64,000 bases of DNA from positions 1-64,000 of the forward strand of contig URFF01000002.1 in the NCBI GenBank assembly GCA_900546995.1. The letters are read 5' to 3'. Source of the stretch: an uncultured Sutterella sp. (GTDB lineage Bacteria; Pseudomonadota; Gammaproteobacteria; Burkholderiales; Burkholderiaceae_F). Under the pieces are notes generated by a model that was given only the letters and a program-made list of their open reading frames with translations, was not told where the DNA came from and did not search any database. A program made the translations under genes and the position numbers. Shown here in pieces: positions 36,535 to 45,388 of the stretch. Position 1 is the first letter of the stretch. Each line of letters begins with the position of its first letter.

Positions 36535-37161
36535 TTAGCTTCGGTGCACGCTTTCAGTTTCGACGGCTGCCACAGCAGGAATATCGGTTTCTTCAACAGC
36601 TTCTTCGTGCTCAGCCTCGGCCTCGACTTCTTCGTTTAACTGCTCCCATTCTTGAGACAATTTCTCATCCTGGGATTCAATGACCAAGGAGTTAGGTGGA
36701 ACCCAATTCATGACACAAGCGCAAACTTCCACGGGATTTTCCGAACGCCTTAACCGATTACAAAACTGTCGGTCTTCGAGCATGGTGATGCTTTCTCGCA
36801 GCAAATCCAGATAATCTTCGTCATTTCCGGTTTCTGGAACAACGAGGAAAAAGAAGATATCGACCGGTTTGGTATCAATTGGAATGGGGTCAATTGGAAT
36901 GGGACGATGCAGTAAGACAATGGCCGCCATGGGGCGTTCAATACCTTCCAGACGGCAGTGCGGAAGACAAACACCGCCGCCCAAAGAGTTATTCCCTAAT
37001 CGCTCACGGGCAAAAAGCGCATCAAACACCGTTGTGTGAGGGACGCCGGACATCTGAAAAACGAGACTCGCTTCTTCGAAAGCACGCTTTTTTGTGGTGT
37101 GCTGCATCGAAGATAGAAAAATCACATTCGATGACGGAAGGTATTGATAGATTTGATTCAT
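36535..37161 (-). CDS. ptsN: PTS-Ntr EIIA component PtsN with acidic C-terminal tail
   Basis: 208 residues; the family is usually ~150-160. The EIIA-Ntr domain (about 1-150) has the phospho-His in GGGVCLPHCRLEG (about residue 69), then PVDIFFFLVVPE. The last ~45 residues are strongly acidic (repeated E/A pairs such as NEEVEAEAEHEEAVEE) and not part of the known fold. PtsN regulates nitrogen, potassium and stress responses through its phosphorylation state. Neighbouring lptB starts 4 bp away, in the place where rpoN and hpf lie in relatives. Confidence 0.88.
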   Translation of the reverse strand: MNQIYQYLPSSNVIFLSSMQHTTKKRAFEEASLVFQMSGVPHTTVFDALFARERLGNNSLGGGVCLPHCRLEGIERPMAAIVLLHRPIPIDPIPIDTKPVDIFFFLVVPETGNDEDYLDLLRESITMLEDRQFCNRLRRSENPVEVCACVMNWVPPNSLVIESQDEKLSQEWEQLNEEVEAEAEHEEAVEETDIPAVAAVETESVHRS

Positions 37162-37165
37162 AAAC

Positions 37166-37990
37166 TTACATACGGAACGTAGTTCCTAAATAAGCTCGCC
37201 GTACGTCTTCGTTTTGCACAATATCATTCGGGTGGCCGCTTGCCAGCACGCCGCCGTCACAAATGATATAAGCGTGATCACAGATGCCTAAAGTTTCGCG
37301 GACATTGTGGTCCGTGATCAATACCCCGATGCCACGATTTTTTAAGAAGCGGATAATGCGTTGAATTTCGATCACTGCAATGGGGTCCACACCAGCAAAT
37401 GGTTCGTCAAGCAAAATAAACTTTGGTTCAGCTGCAAGTGCGCGAGCAATTTCTGTTCTGCGGCGTTCACCACCGGATAGGCTCATGGCGGTATTGGTGC
37501 GAAGTCGAGCAATCTGCAACTCATCGAGCAAATCATCCAGTTTTTGATCAATGACACTAGATGAGTAGGCTTTGCCATTTTCATCGGTTTGCAATTCCAA
37601 AATGGCTCGAATGTTTTCTTCAACGGTCATTCGGCGGAAAACCGAGGCTTCCTGCGGAAGGTAAGAGACACCCAAACGCGACCGTTTGTAGATTGGAAGA
37701 TGGGCAATGGACTGACCGTTAAGTTCAATCGTGCCGCCATCGGCCACGATGAGTCCAACAACCATGTTAAACGTAGTCGTTTTACCGGCGCCGTTTGGTC
37801 CGAGAAGCCCGACAACTTCCCCGCTTTTGACAGACAAGGACACATCTTGAACGACCCAGCGGCTACCGTAACGTTTTTTCAGGCCCTTAGCCTCCAGCGT
37901 GTACGTCGGCTGGAGTGGTTTTTGAGCAGCCGCTTCCAGCGGATCTGTATTCGAATGAGTTTGAGGCTTCTGTTGAGTGGTATTTGTCAC
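37166..37990 (-). CDS. lptB: LPS export ABC transporter ATP-binding protein LptB
   Basis: 274 residues, about 30 longer at the N-terminus than E. coli LptB (241); the extra part is Gln/Thr/Pro-rich. Walker [17 protein letters not shown], signature [16 protein letters not shown], Walker [16 protein letters not shown], and the LptB-type [18 protein letters not shown]. LptB2FG powers lipopolysaccharide extraction from the inner membrane. It lies 14 bp after lptA, in the kdsD-kdsC-lptC-lptA-lptB order standard for this group. Confidence 0.95.
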   Translation of the reverse strand: MTNTTQQKPQTHSNTDPLEAAAQKPLQPTYTLEAKGLKKRYGSRWVVQDVSLSVKSGEVVGLLGPNGAGKTTTFNMVVGLIVADGGTIELNGQSIAHLPIYKRSRLGVSYLPQEASVFRRMTVEENIRAILELQTDENGKAYSSSVIDQKLDDLLDELQIARLRTNTAMSLSGGERRRTEIARALAAEPKFILLDEPFAGVDPIAVIEIQRIIRFLKNRGIGVLITDHNVRETLGICDHAYIICDGGVLASGHPNDIVQNEDVRRAYLGTTFRM

Positions 37991-38004
37991 AATACAGTCC
38001 TTTT

Positions 38005-38586
38005 TTAGCGAGACGAAACACTGGTACTCGATTTTAGCTGTGCTGAATTTTGTCCATTTTTGTTGTTCGCTTGCTGCTTATTTCGAGGAGCGATCACAGT
38101 TCGAGCACGACCGTCTTGATTGCCTTGGATAATTGTACGTGATCGCAGCGTATCGTAAATAATCTTTGAGCCTTCGGCTCGATCTTTGACGATACCGTTT
38201 TCACTACGTTCAACGAGCGCGTTGCCGGTAAGAGTAATTACGCCGGTTTGCTCTTCGTAAACAATCTTTTGAGCATGACCGGAGATCCATTCCTCAACAC
38301 CTCGAACCTTGGGATCTCGCTTTTGTCTAAATGTGGCTTGATTGCCGGTTAGTGTTCCAACATGGTATCCCTTGGCCGTTTCGACGAGTTCCAGACGGTT
38401 CCCCGTCAGTCTCATGCTACCTTGATCGACCCGAACACTACCGGTATAAGTGGCCGTTTGCTTAATTTCGTCACCCAGAAAATGATCGGCCTGTATCCGA
38501 ATGGGTTGGTTTCGATCGCTCGAGAGTGCATAGGCCAGATTGCTCGTTAGTGCTAAAGTCAAGGCAATTACCGTGAGTTTTTTCAT
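38005..38586 (-). CDS. lptA: LPS transport periplasmic protein LptA
   Basis: About 193 residues from ATG 38586 (an ATG at 38598 is possible). Signal peptide [20 protein letters not shown], then the OstA/LptA jellyroll: [48 protein letters not shown] and [13 protein letters not shown]. LptA bridges LptC and LptD across the periplasm. The C-terminus is an Asn/Gln/Ser-rich tail of ~25 residues. It follows lptC after 23 bp. Confidence 0.93.
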   Translation of the reverse strand: MKKLTVIALTLALTSNLAYALSSDRNQPIRIQADHFLGDEIKQTATYTGSVRVDQGSMRLTGNRLELVETAKGYHVGTLTGNQATFRQKRDPKVRGVEEWISGHAQKIVYEEQTGVITLTGNALVERSENGIVKDRAEGSKIIYDTLRSRTIIQGNQDGRARTVIAPRNKQQANNKNGQNSAQLKSSTSVSSR

Positions 38587-38609
38587 AATGGTTTCCATGG
38601 AATTAATGA

Positions 38610-39209
38610 CTAACGAGTCGTTGACGGCAATAAACGTTGGTTGTTATTGCGAGGTTGCAAGACCGTAGTGACTTGATTCTTTAATTCGACGGTTCTCTCC
38701 ATATTGTCAAAAACCATCCCTTGACCCTGCGCGGTATCGCGGCCGCTGGTAATTAAAACATCATCGTCTGTTTCAAACCGATTGGTATCGGTGTACACGG
38801 TCATGGATTGGGTTTCCAATCGTGTGGTTGGGGTATTGCCGGTCGCTACACGTGTAATGACCACATCCCCTTTAAAAATAAACGTCGCACCGCCGTCGTC
38901 GCTTCGACCGGTCAAGGCCTGTGCATGAGTGACTGGTTTATTAGGTGAAACGGTAACGGCTTCGGGTTCAATCATGGTCATACGGTCATCGGAGTAATGA
39001 CGAAGTTCCTTGGCTTTGAGTTTTGAGTCTGCGACTCCATTCTGATCAAAGGAGATCAGAGTTGCTCCACCGGCGATAAAGTCAGGCGACTCTTCACTGG
39101 GAAGGTAGCGCAAATTGCTATAGGTGGACTGCATCGCATACCAATAACTTGCTGCGATAAGAATGAGCAACAAGATAATGGCAATTATGGCAGTAATACG
39201 CTCACGCAT
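38610..39209 (-). CDS. lptC: LPS export protein LptC
   Basis: About 199 residues from ATG 39209 (a TTG at 39224 overlaps the kdsC end). One N-terminal membrane helix (about 4-24), then a periplasmic LptC domain: PDFIAGGATLISFDQNGVADSKLKAKELRHYSDDRMTMIEPEAV. LptC links LptBFG to LptA. The position between kdsC and lptA supports the call, as the sequence itself diverges fast. Confidence 0.9.
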   Translation of the reverse strand: MRERITAIIAIILLLILIAASYWYAMQSTYSNLRYLPSEESPDFIAGGATLISFDQNGVADSKLKAKELRHYSDDRMTMIEPEAVTVSPNKPVTHAQALTGRSDDGGATFIFKGDVVITRVATGNTPTTRLETQSMTVYTDTNRFETDDDVLITSGRDTAQGQGMVFDNMERTVELKNQVTTVLQPRNNNQRLLPSTTR

Positions 39210-39220
39210 GGTCGTTTCTC

Positions 39221-39772
39221 TCAATAGTGATGTTTGGCCTGCGGATCAGGGTTCATGAACATCGAGTGCAATGTCTCTTGCCACAGTCCCTGAGTCTTTA
39301 AAATCAATTCACAAAGCTCTCGGACGGCACCGTCACCGCCGTTGAATCGGCTCTGAAAATGAGCAAGCTCAACGATTGACTCATTGGCATCTTTGGGACA
39401 GGCCGCTAGTCCTACCTTCTGTATGACCGCATAGTCAGGCAGATCGTCTCCGATGTAGGCGATTTCTTCGGGTTGGAGTCCAGTTTTCTCCAGCAAGACT
39501 CCCAATCCTTTGACCTTGTCACGCTGCCCCTGTAAGACATTGGTGATTCCCAGTTCGGCCGTTCGCTTTTGCAAAATCTGCGAGGAACGCGCAGTTAGGA
39601 TGGCAACATCAATACCGTTGGCAAGAAGCATTTTGATGCCCAAGCCGTCTTTAACGTTGAACGCTTTAAAGAGTTCGCCGTCATTTCCGATGTAAATTTT
39701 GCCGTCGGTGAGCACACCGTCAACATCGCAGATCAATAGTTTTATTTTACGAACGCGCTCAATTAAGGTCAT
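39221..39772 (-). CDS. kdsC: 3-deoxy-D-manno-octulosonate 8-phosphate phosphatase KdsC
   Basis: About 183 residues from ATG 39772, preceded by a GAGG site 6 nt upstream. HAD motif I ICDVDGVLTDGKIYIG (residues ~15-30), AFNVKDGLGIKMLL, motif II LTARSS and motif III IGDDLPDYAVIQ. It has no cap domain, as usual for KdsC, which works as a tetramer to make Kdo. kdsD lies just upstream. Confidence 0.96.
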   Translation of the reverse strand: MTLIERVRKIKLLICDVDGVLTDGKIYIGNDGELFKAFNVKDGLGIKMLLANGIDVAILTARSSQILQKRTAELGITNVLQGQRDKVKGLGVLLEKTGLQPEEIAYIGDDLPDYAVIQKVGLAACPKDANESIVELAHFQSRFNGGDGAVRELCELILKTQGLWQETLHSMFMNPDPQAKHHY

Positions 39773-39780
39773 ACGTTTCC

Positions 39781-40767
39781 TCAAATCACTTTGGCGGTCA
39801 TCAGATCGTGCAAGTGCAAAGCACCGATTAAATGGTTATCAGAGTCTACGACCAAAAGCTGATTGCAAAGGGCCATATCAAGTATGTGCGCAGCCTCTGC
39901 CGCCAATGCACCCTCTGAAATGGTTTTCGGCGTCGGCGTCATGACTTCTGCGATGCCGATAGAGCGAATGTCGCCTCGTTTTTCAATAAGACGGCGCAAA
40001 TCACCTTCGGTGAAAATGCCGACCACTTGATTGTTCTTATTGACAACCGCAGTCATGCCGATATGCTTTTTCGTAATTTCTCGTACAGCATCCAAGACCG
40101 TGACAGAGTCTTCAACGCTTGGGACAGCCTCGCCGGTCCGCATAACGTCTTTAACATGAATCAAGAGACGGCGTCCCAAAGCGCCACCCGGATGAGAGTG
40201 TGCGAAGTCTTCGGCGTTAAAGCCCTTTGCATCTAAGCATGCAACAGCCAACGCATCCCCCATGGCAAGCGTCGCGGTTGTACTGGTTGTCGGAGCAAGT
40301 CCTAGAGGACACGCTTCTTGACGCACACCGATGTCCAAATGAATGTCTGCGTAATGAGCCAATGTGCTATCCGGGGCGGATGTCATCGCAATAAGGGGGG
40401 TGCCTTCGCGTTTAAGAAGCGGCACGATGGTCAATAGCTCAGAGGTCGTCCCAGAATTGGAAATGGCAATGACGACGTCGTCTTTGGTGATCATGCCGAG
40501 GTCGCCATGAGCCGCTTCAGCAGCATGAACAAAAAATGCCGGCGTTCCGGTGGATGCCAGGGTGGCAGCCAATTTGCGTCCGACGTGGCCGCTTTTGCCG
40601 ACGCCCGAAACAACGACACGGCCTTTGCAGTTTAATAGACACTGGACGGCTCGTAAAAATGAGTCATCCAAATGATTGGCAAGGTACTCAATGGCTTGAG
40701 CTTCTTTTTCCAATACGGTGCGCGCAAGCGTGATCGTAGAGTGGTTGGTGTGCGCGTGTTCAATCAT
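39781..40767 (-). CDS. kdsD: Arabinose-5-phosphate isomerase KdsD
   Basis: 328 residues: SIS domain (about 40-190; GVGKSGHVGRKLAATLASTGTPAFFVHAAEAAHGDLG and ISNSGTTSELL) followed by two CBS domains (about 210-328; VMRTGEAVPSVEDSVTVLDAV and VVNKNNQVVGIFTEGDLRR). It converts ribulose-5-phosphate to arabinose-5-phosphate, the first Kdo precursor. It heads the Kdo/Lpt operon; the 102 bp upstream should hold the promoter. Confidence 0.96.
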   Translation of the reverse strand: MIEHAHTNHSTITLARTVLEKEAQAIEYLANHLDDSFLRAVQCLLNCKGRVVVSGVGKSGHVGRKLAATLASTGTPAFFVHAAEAAHGDLGMITKDDVVIAISNSGTTSELLTIVPLLKREGTPLIAMTSAPDSTLAHYADIHLDIGVRQEACPLGLAPTTSTTATLAMGDALAVACLDAKGFNAEDFAHSHPGGALGRRLLIHVKDVMRTGEAVPSVEDSVTVLDAVREITKKHIGMTAVVNKNNQVVGIFTEGDLRRLIEKRGDIRSIGIAEVMTPTPKTISEGALAAEAAHILDMALCNQLLVVDSDNHLIGALHLHDLMTAKVI

Positions 40768-40869
40768 ATAAAACCTTCAAAATTATCATACGGTCATCAT
40801 ACCATTGCATGGCAACAAGTCTGCATCATCACTGCCTTAAATGTATGACAAATCATGTCAAAGACGTCA

Positions 40870-41607
40870 CTAGTGGTTGAGAATTTTTGACAGAAACTGC
40901 ACCGCGCGGTCTGAGCGGGGATTTGTGAAAAATTCTTGCGTTGGAGCATCTTCTAAGATTTCACCGTTTTCCATGAAAAGAACTCTGTCAGCGACTCGTC
41001 TGGCAAAGCCCATTTCGTGGGTGACAACGATCATCGTCATGCCGTCATGAGCAAGTTCCACCATCACATCGAGCACTTCATTGATCATTTCTGGGTCCAG
41101 TGCCGAGGTGGGCTCATCAAACAGCATGCAGACCGGATCCATTGCCAGGGCTCGGGCGATTGCAACACGTTGCTGTTGGCCGCCGGAAAGCTGAGCAGGG
41201 AACTTATCAGCGTGACTGGATAAATGAACACGCTTTAAAAGAGACAAGCCGCGTTCGGTAGCCTCAGAGCGCGAGCGTCCCAAAACTTTCATTTGCGCAA
41301 GCGTTAAATTGTCGATAATGCTCAGGTGCGGGAAAAGTTCAAAATGTTGAAAAACCATTCCAATATGGGTGCGAAGCCGGGGAAGATCAGTCTTGGGGTC
41401 TCCCACGTTAATTCCATTGACAAGAATTTCACCCTCTTGGAAAGGCTCCAGACCATTAACCGTTTTGATTAAAGTTGACTTACCGGAACCCGACGGACCG
41501 CAGACCACAACAACCTCACCTTTGTTGACGGTGGCAGAACAATTTTTGAGTACTTGAAACGTTTCGCTATACCACTTACTGACATTTTTAATTTCGATCA
41601 TTGCCAT
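40870..41607 (-). CDS. Polar amino acid ABC transporter ATP-binding protein (GlnQ/GltL type)
   Basis: 245 residues. Walker [19 protein letters not shown], the family-typical [14 protein letters not shown], signature [15 protein letters not shown], Walker [22 protein letters not shown] and [15 protein letters not shown]. This subtype normally works with GltJ/GltK-like permeases and a periplasmic binding protein for glutamate, aspartate or glutamine. None of these partners is next to it; it follows an enoyl-CoA hydratase gene after 30 bp. The permease and binding protein must be encoded elsewhere, or the system is incomplete. Confidence 0.9.
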   Translation of the reverse strand: MAMIEIKNVSKWYSETFQVLKNCSATVNKGEVVVVCGPSGSGKSTLIKTVNGLEPFQEGEILVNGINVGDPKTDLPRLRTHIGMVFQHFELFPHLSIIDNLTLAQMKVLGRSRSEATERGLSLLKRVHLSSHADKFPAQLSGGQQQRVAIARALAMDPVCMLFDEPTSALDPEMINEVLDVMVELAHDGMTMIVVTHEMGFARRVADRVLFMENGEILEDAPTQEFFTNPRSDRAVQFLSKILNH

Positions 41608-41637
41608 GACGCAGACGTCCTTTGAAGGGGTCGGTTA

Positions 41638-42393
41638 TTAGGAAAAATTGGGTTTACGTCCTTCGGTGAAGGCTTGAAAGGCTTCGCGAACCTCCTCACT
41701 TTGAAGACGTTCTTTGAGGACCTCTTTTTCCAAGTTCGTGGCTGCACGCAATGCATGAGCCTGGGCGTGGCGTAGCAAGTGTTTGGTGGCACGCAGACTG
41801 CCTAAAGGCATTTGGCTTAAACGAGCTGCCCGTTTGAGTACTTCTGCGACGAGGTTTTCGTCTTTGAAAACGCCGTTCACAATCCCCATCTCCAGCGCTT
41901 CCTTTGCGGAAATCGGTTCACTTAGGAAGAACTTTTCACTTGCTTTGTGATACCCCGCTTTTGACACAACGGTGTACGACAAACCATATTCAGGGGTAAG
42001 CCCCAACGCCGTAAAGGGAATTGAAAAGAGTGCTTTTTCGCCACAGTAGACTAAGTCGCAGTAACTTAGGAGTGCAACACCAAGCCCAACGCAGGGGCCT
42101 AACACCGCCGCGATGAGCGGCTTATCAAAAGCAATCAACGCTTCAATTAAGGCATCATAAGCTGCAGAAGTTGCCTCGGTGCGATGAAGTGTTTCCTGCA
42201 AATCAGCGCCGGCGCAAAAAATAGCATCATCACCGCGCAAAATGACACAATGAACATCCGGATTACGTTGAGCTTCAGCCAGAGCTTCGATCATTTGTAC
42301 ACAGGTTTCCGAAGACAGTGTATTTCGGTTTTGCGTACGCGTGATCGCGATTTGATAGACATTTTTCTCAAAAGTGATGGATAAATCAGACAT
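41638..42393 (-). CDS. Enoyl-CoA hydratase/isomerase family protein
   Basis: 251 residues of crotonase fold. The oxyanion-hole region reads AIFCAGADLQETLHR (compare AFCAGADLKE) and the second part VLGPCVGLGVALLSYCDLVYCGEKALFSIPFTALGLTPEYG. Where hydratases carry Glu144/Glu164 equivalents, the Glu in LTPEYG is visible but the first acidic residue is less clear. The gene is probably for acyl-CoA hydration or isomerisation, substrate unknown. It starts 2 bp after the PatZ-like stop, so the two are in one operon. Confidence 0.86.
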   Translation of the reverse strand: MSDLSITFEKNVYQIAITRTQNRNTLSSETCVQMIEALAEAQRNPDVHCVILRGDDAIFCAGADLQETLHRTEATSAAYDALIEALIAFDKPLIAAVLGPCVGLGVALLSYCDLVYCGEKALFSIPFTALGLTPEYGLSYTVVSKAGYHKASEKFFLSEPISAKEALEMGIVNGVFKDENLVAEVLKRAARLSQMPLGSLRATKHLLRHAQAHALRAATNLEKEVLKERLQSEEVREAFQAFTEGRKPNFS

Positions 42394-42395
42394 GA

Positions 42396-45071
42396 TTAAT
42401 TCAAATTCAGTGTGAAAAGGATAAAAGAGTCATCGTCGTTGTCCGCTTGACGCGTGTAGCCGAGCGACTGCATCAGCGAATACATCGCTTCATTTCCCTT
42501 TAGCACGTAGCCGATAAGCGTTTTTACACCCATGCGTCGAGCCTCCAGGCCGAGCTGAGTCATCATGAGTTTCGCCAACCCTCTTTTTTGCCAGCCATCT
42601 TCAACGACCACGCCGAATTCGGCAACATCAGAACCATTTAAGCGTTTGTATCGGGCGACGGCGCGAATCTCTTCGGACATCTCCGTATCGCAAGCGACAA
42701 TAGCGACTTCTCGGTTGTGGTCAATATTGGTTAATTCAATAATCTTTTCTCTGGCCAGATCGGTTGAGGAAATGTGAAAGCGCAAATAGGCTGATCTGGG
42801 CGACAAGCGTGACAAGAAACGTTTGATTGCTTCAAAGTCTTGTTGTCGAATGGAGCGTAATGTGACCGCTCCGTTTTTCAGGGAAAGCCATTCCTCGGTG
42901 AGTTGCGGCTCAGGCGAAACAACCATATGTGAGGCGAGACTGTCTTTTGCCAACGGCATGTCGGCCACACCGATATGAGCATCCAGAATGATACAACCGC
43001 CATCATCAACCAATAACGGTTCAATATGTAGGTTGCGGATGGCGGGAATTTCCGTGACCAATTTGGAAATACGCATCAGTACTTGCACCAATGCTTCTTG
43101 GTTAACGGCGGGCATGCCGCGGTATTGGTCAAGAAGCTTTGCCATTCGAGGCTTTTGAATCAGTTTACGGGTCAACGGATCGGTAAGCGGCAATAGTTCA
43201 ACCGCGGTGTCGTTATAAAGACTGTTTGCCATGCCACCGGGACCAAAACTGATAACCGGCCCGAATCGGGGATCGGTGTGAACGGCGACGCTGACTTCCC
43301 GTCCGCTTGGTAAATGGATGTGCCGTTGAACGAAGAGACCGCGAATGGCGGCGTAGGGTGCCTTTTTTCGCACCTCTTCAAACATGCGCACGGCACCATC
43401 ATGAACATCCTTTTCACTACGAATGTCTAAAAGAACGCCTCCGACGTTACTTTTGTGGTCAATGCCGTCAGCGAGCACTTTTAAGACAACCGGAAAGCCT
43501 AGTGTTTTGGCTGCATCAACCGCTTCGACGGGCGACTTGACAAAGATTCCGCTTGCGGTACTTAATCCTGCGCAGGCAAAGACACGTTTGGTTTCCCATT
43601 CATTGAGCTCGTAGCGGCCACTATGAAGAACCTCTTTGATGACTTCGCGAGCCGCGTCAATATCCAATGGCCACTGTGCTTCGCTTTGTACGACGGTGTT
43701 GGTTATGAAGCGTTTGTTTTGCGCGTAACGGCTCATTAACGAAAAACCACGGATTGTCATCTCTGGGCTACGAAGAACGGTGATCGGATGACCGCGCAGA
43801 CGATTGGCCGCGGCGCTCGTTTGCGCATCCCCCAGCCAAGCGGTAAATACCGGCTTGAAGGTTGTGTCGGTTGAGTAAGCGATCGCATCACAAACCCGAT
43901 CGACGGGAGCGGCAAATGTGGGGGCTGTGATGACCAAAATGGCATCCACGTTTTCATCTTGATTGAGTGCGTCAACAGCCAATTTAATTCGTCTTGGATC
44001 GGCGTCAGCCCAGAGATCAACAGGATTGGTGGTGATCAAAGGGTTATTGAAAATTTCTGCTAAACGCCGAGTCGTGTTTCGCGACAGTGAGGCCAATTGA
44101 ACGTCGCAGGAAGAGGCCGCATCGGCGGCTAAAACACCAAACCCGCAACCGTTACTGATAATGCCGATTCGATTAGCTCTGGGCAACCGCCGTTGAGTGA
44201 ATGTTTCAATTGCGGTGATCAAATCATCAAAGTTGGTGACACGAATACCACCGGCGCGCTCTAAGAGTGCGTTAAAAGAGCTGTCTTCTCCGGCGGGCAC
44301 ACCCATGCGGCTCGTTAAAAGTTGACCAGCCGGCAGGCTTTGTCCGCCTCTGAGCACAATCACTGGTTTTTTCTGTGAGGCTTCGCGAACAGCGGAAAAA
44401 AATTCTCGTGGATTACGAATTCCTTCAATGTGAACGACAATGAGCCGAGTGTTTTTGTCTTCAGCCAAGAAGTCAATGACTTCGTCCATACTGACATCAA
44501 TCTCATCACCTGTGTTAATCAGTGTGGAAAAGCCTAGTCCATTAATTCGTGCGTAAGAAAGCACAGACGTCCCAATGACGCCGGATTGCGAGGCAAAACC
44601 GACTTCACCGCTTTTAGGCAACGTGTCCCAGTAGCTGGCGTTTAAACCGATTTCCGGTCTCATGATCCCCAAGCAATCAGTACCGATGAGACGTAGCCCC
44701 AAGGTTTTCGCATGGTTAACAATTTGGGCCTGCCAGGATGGATCGGAGGTGATATCGGTGTCACTGGGAGCAAGCGCTACCCAGCGGGTTCCTTTTTGAG
44801 CAATTTCACTCAAGAGCTTTTCTGCCGCTTTGGCTGGTGTTGCCAAAATCACAAGATCAATAGGGTCAACAATCTCTTTGATTGAGTGATAACACGCAAT
44901 TTCACCTAAAAATTGGTACTTTGGGTTAACAGGGTACAGCGCGCCCTGAAAACCGCCGTTCACAAGATTACGCCATAAAACCGCACCACGAGAATTCGGA
45001 CGGTCACTTGCACCGATGAGCGCGATGGAGCGCGGTTTTAGGGCTTGGCTTAATTGATGAGAAGTATTCAT
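42396..45071 (-). CDS. PatZ-like protein acetyltransferase (acyl-CoA synthetase-like + GNAT)
   Basis: About 891 residues from ATG 45071, close to E. coli PatZ (886); in-frame starts at 45092 and 45185 are less likely. Order: CoA-binding (PRSIALIGASDRPNSRGAVLWRN), succinyl-CoA-ligase-like flavodoxin domains, an ATP-grasp domain (FPVVLKVLADGIDHKSNVGGV) and a C-terminal GNAT domain (about 740-891) with QKRGLAKLMM. The region aligned with the phospho-His loop of ADP-forming acetate-CoA ligase reads LLTSRMGVPAG, Arg at the His position, so ligase activity is unlikely. The protein should acetylate lysines, for instance on acyl-CoA synthetases. It leads an operon with an enoyl-CoA hydratase. Confidence 0.88.
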   Translation of the reverse strand: MNTSHQLSQALKPRSIALIGASDRPNSRGAVLWRNLVNGGFQGALYPVNPKYQFLGEIACYHSIKEIVDPIDLVILATPAKAAEKLLSEIAQKGTRWVALAPSDTDITSDPSWQAQIVNHAKTLGLRLIGTDCLGIMRPEIGLNASYWDTLPKSGEVGFASQSGVIGTSVLSYARINGLGFSTLINTGDEIDVSMDEVIDFLAEDKNTRLIVVHIEGIRNPREFFSAVREASQKKPVIVLRGGQSLPAGQLLTSRMGVPAGEDSSFNALLERAGGIRVTNFDDLITAIETFTQRRLPRANRIGIISNGCGFGVLAADAASSCDVQLASLSRNTTRRLAEIFNNPLITTNPVDLWADADPRRIKLAVDALNQDENVDAILVITAPTFAAPVDRVCDAIAYSTDTTFKPVFTAWLGDAQTSAAANRLRGHPITVLRSPEMTIRGFSLMSRYAQNKRFITNTVVQSEAQWPLDIDAAREVIKEVLHSGRYELNEWETKRVFACAGLSTASGIFVKSPVEAVDAAKTLGFPVVLKVLADGIDHKSNVGGVLLDIRSEKDVHDGAVRMFEEVRKKAPYAAIRGLFVQRHIHLPSGREVSVAVHTDPRFGPVISFGPGGMANSLYNDTAVELLPLTDPLTRKLIQKPRMAKLLDQYRGMPAVNQEALVQVLMRISKLVTEIPAIRNLHIEPLLVDDGGCIILDAHIGVADMPLAKDSLASHMVVSPEPQLTEEWLSLKNGAVTLRSIRQQDFEAIKRFLSRLSPRSAYLRFHISSTDLAREKIIELTNIDHNREVAIVACDTEMSEEIRAVARYKRLNGSDVAEFGVVVEDGWQKRGLAKLMMTQLGLEARRMGVKTLIGYVLKGNEAMYSLMQSLGYTRQADNDDDSFILFTLNLN

Positions 45072-45177
45072 TGCGAACGAAACAAAATTCATAAAAAACG
45101 ACAATTCGCTGCCATTGTACCGTATCGGCGCTAAAGCGCTTATTAAGCGATTTCTTATTCGTCGCGTAAAAGAGGTT

Positions 45178-45186
45178 TGATACAAT
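45178..45186 (+). promoter_or_regulatory. Candidate extended -10 promoter for mtnA
   Basis: TGATACAAT (TG at 45178-45179, TACAAT at 45181-45186) matches an extended -10 element; no good -35 is 17 bp upstream. It would start transcription near 45193 and give mtnA a leader of ~195 nt. Confidence 0.4.
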
Positions 45187-45262
45187 TAAATCAACCTGAA
45201 ATCTTTAGGGATTTTAGGATCAGCAGCCCGATCGTTTAACCGATTTTCGGCCTATTGTCACG

Positions 45263-45322
45263 AACAAACGATGGCATATAACGAGGTTATTCTCGAACTT
45301 TTTAAGCGGCTTATCGTTTGTT
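45263..45322 (+). promoter_or_regulatory. Structured leader element upstream of mtnA
   Basis: Two 10-nt arms (45263-45272 and 45313-45322) are exact reverse complements around a 40-nt interior that holds a second hairpin (CGAG 45282-45285 with CTCG 45292-45295). It lies in the ~200-bp gap before mtnA. It does not match a riboswitch class that I recognise and has no terminal U-run. Confidence 0.4.
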
Positions 45323-45388
45323 GTTTTGTCCTTGGAGGCGACGTCTTTTCCTTGGTTTCGCTTGGAGCTAAAGGCGTCGGTTTATTGT

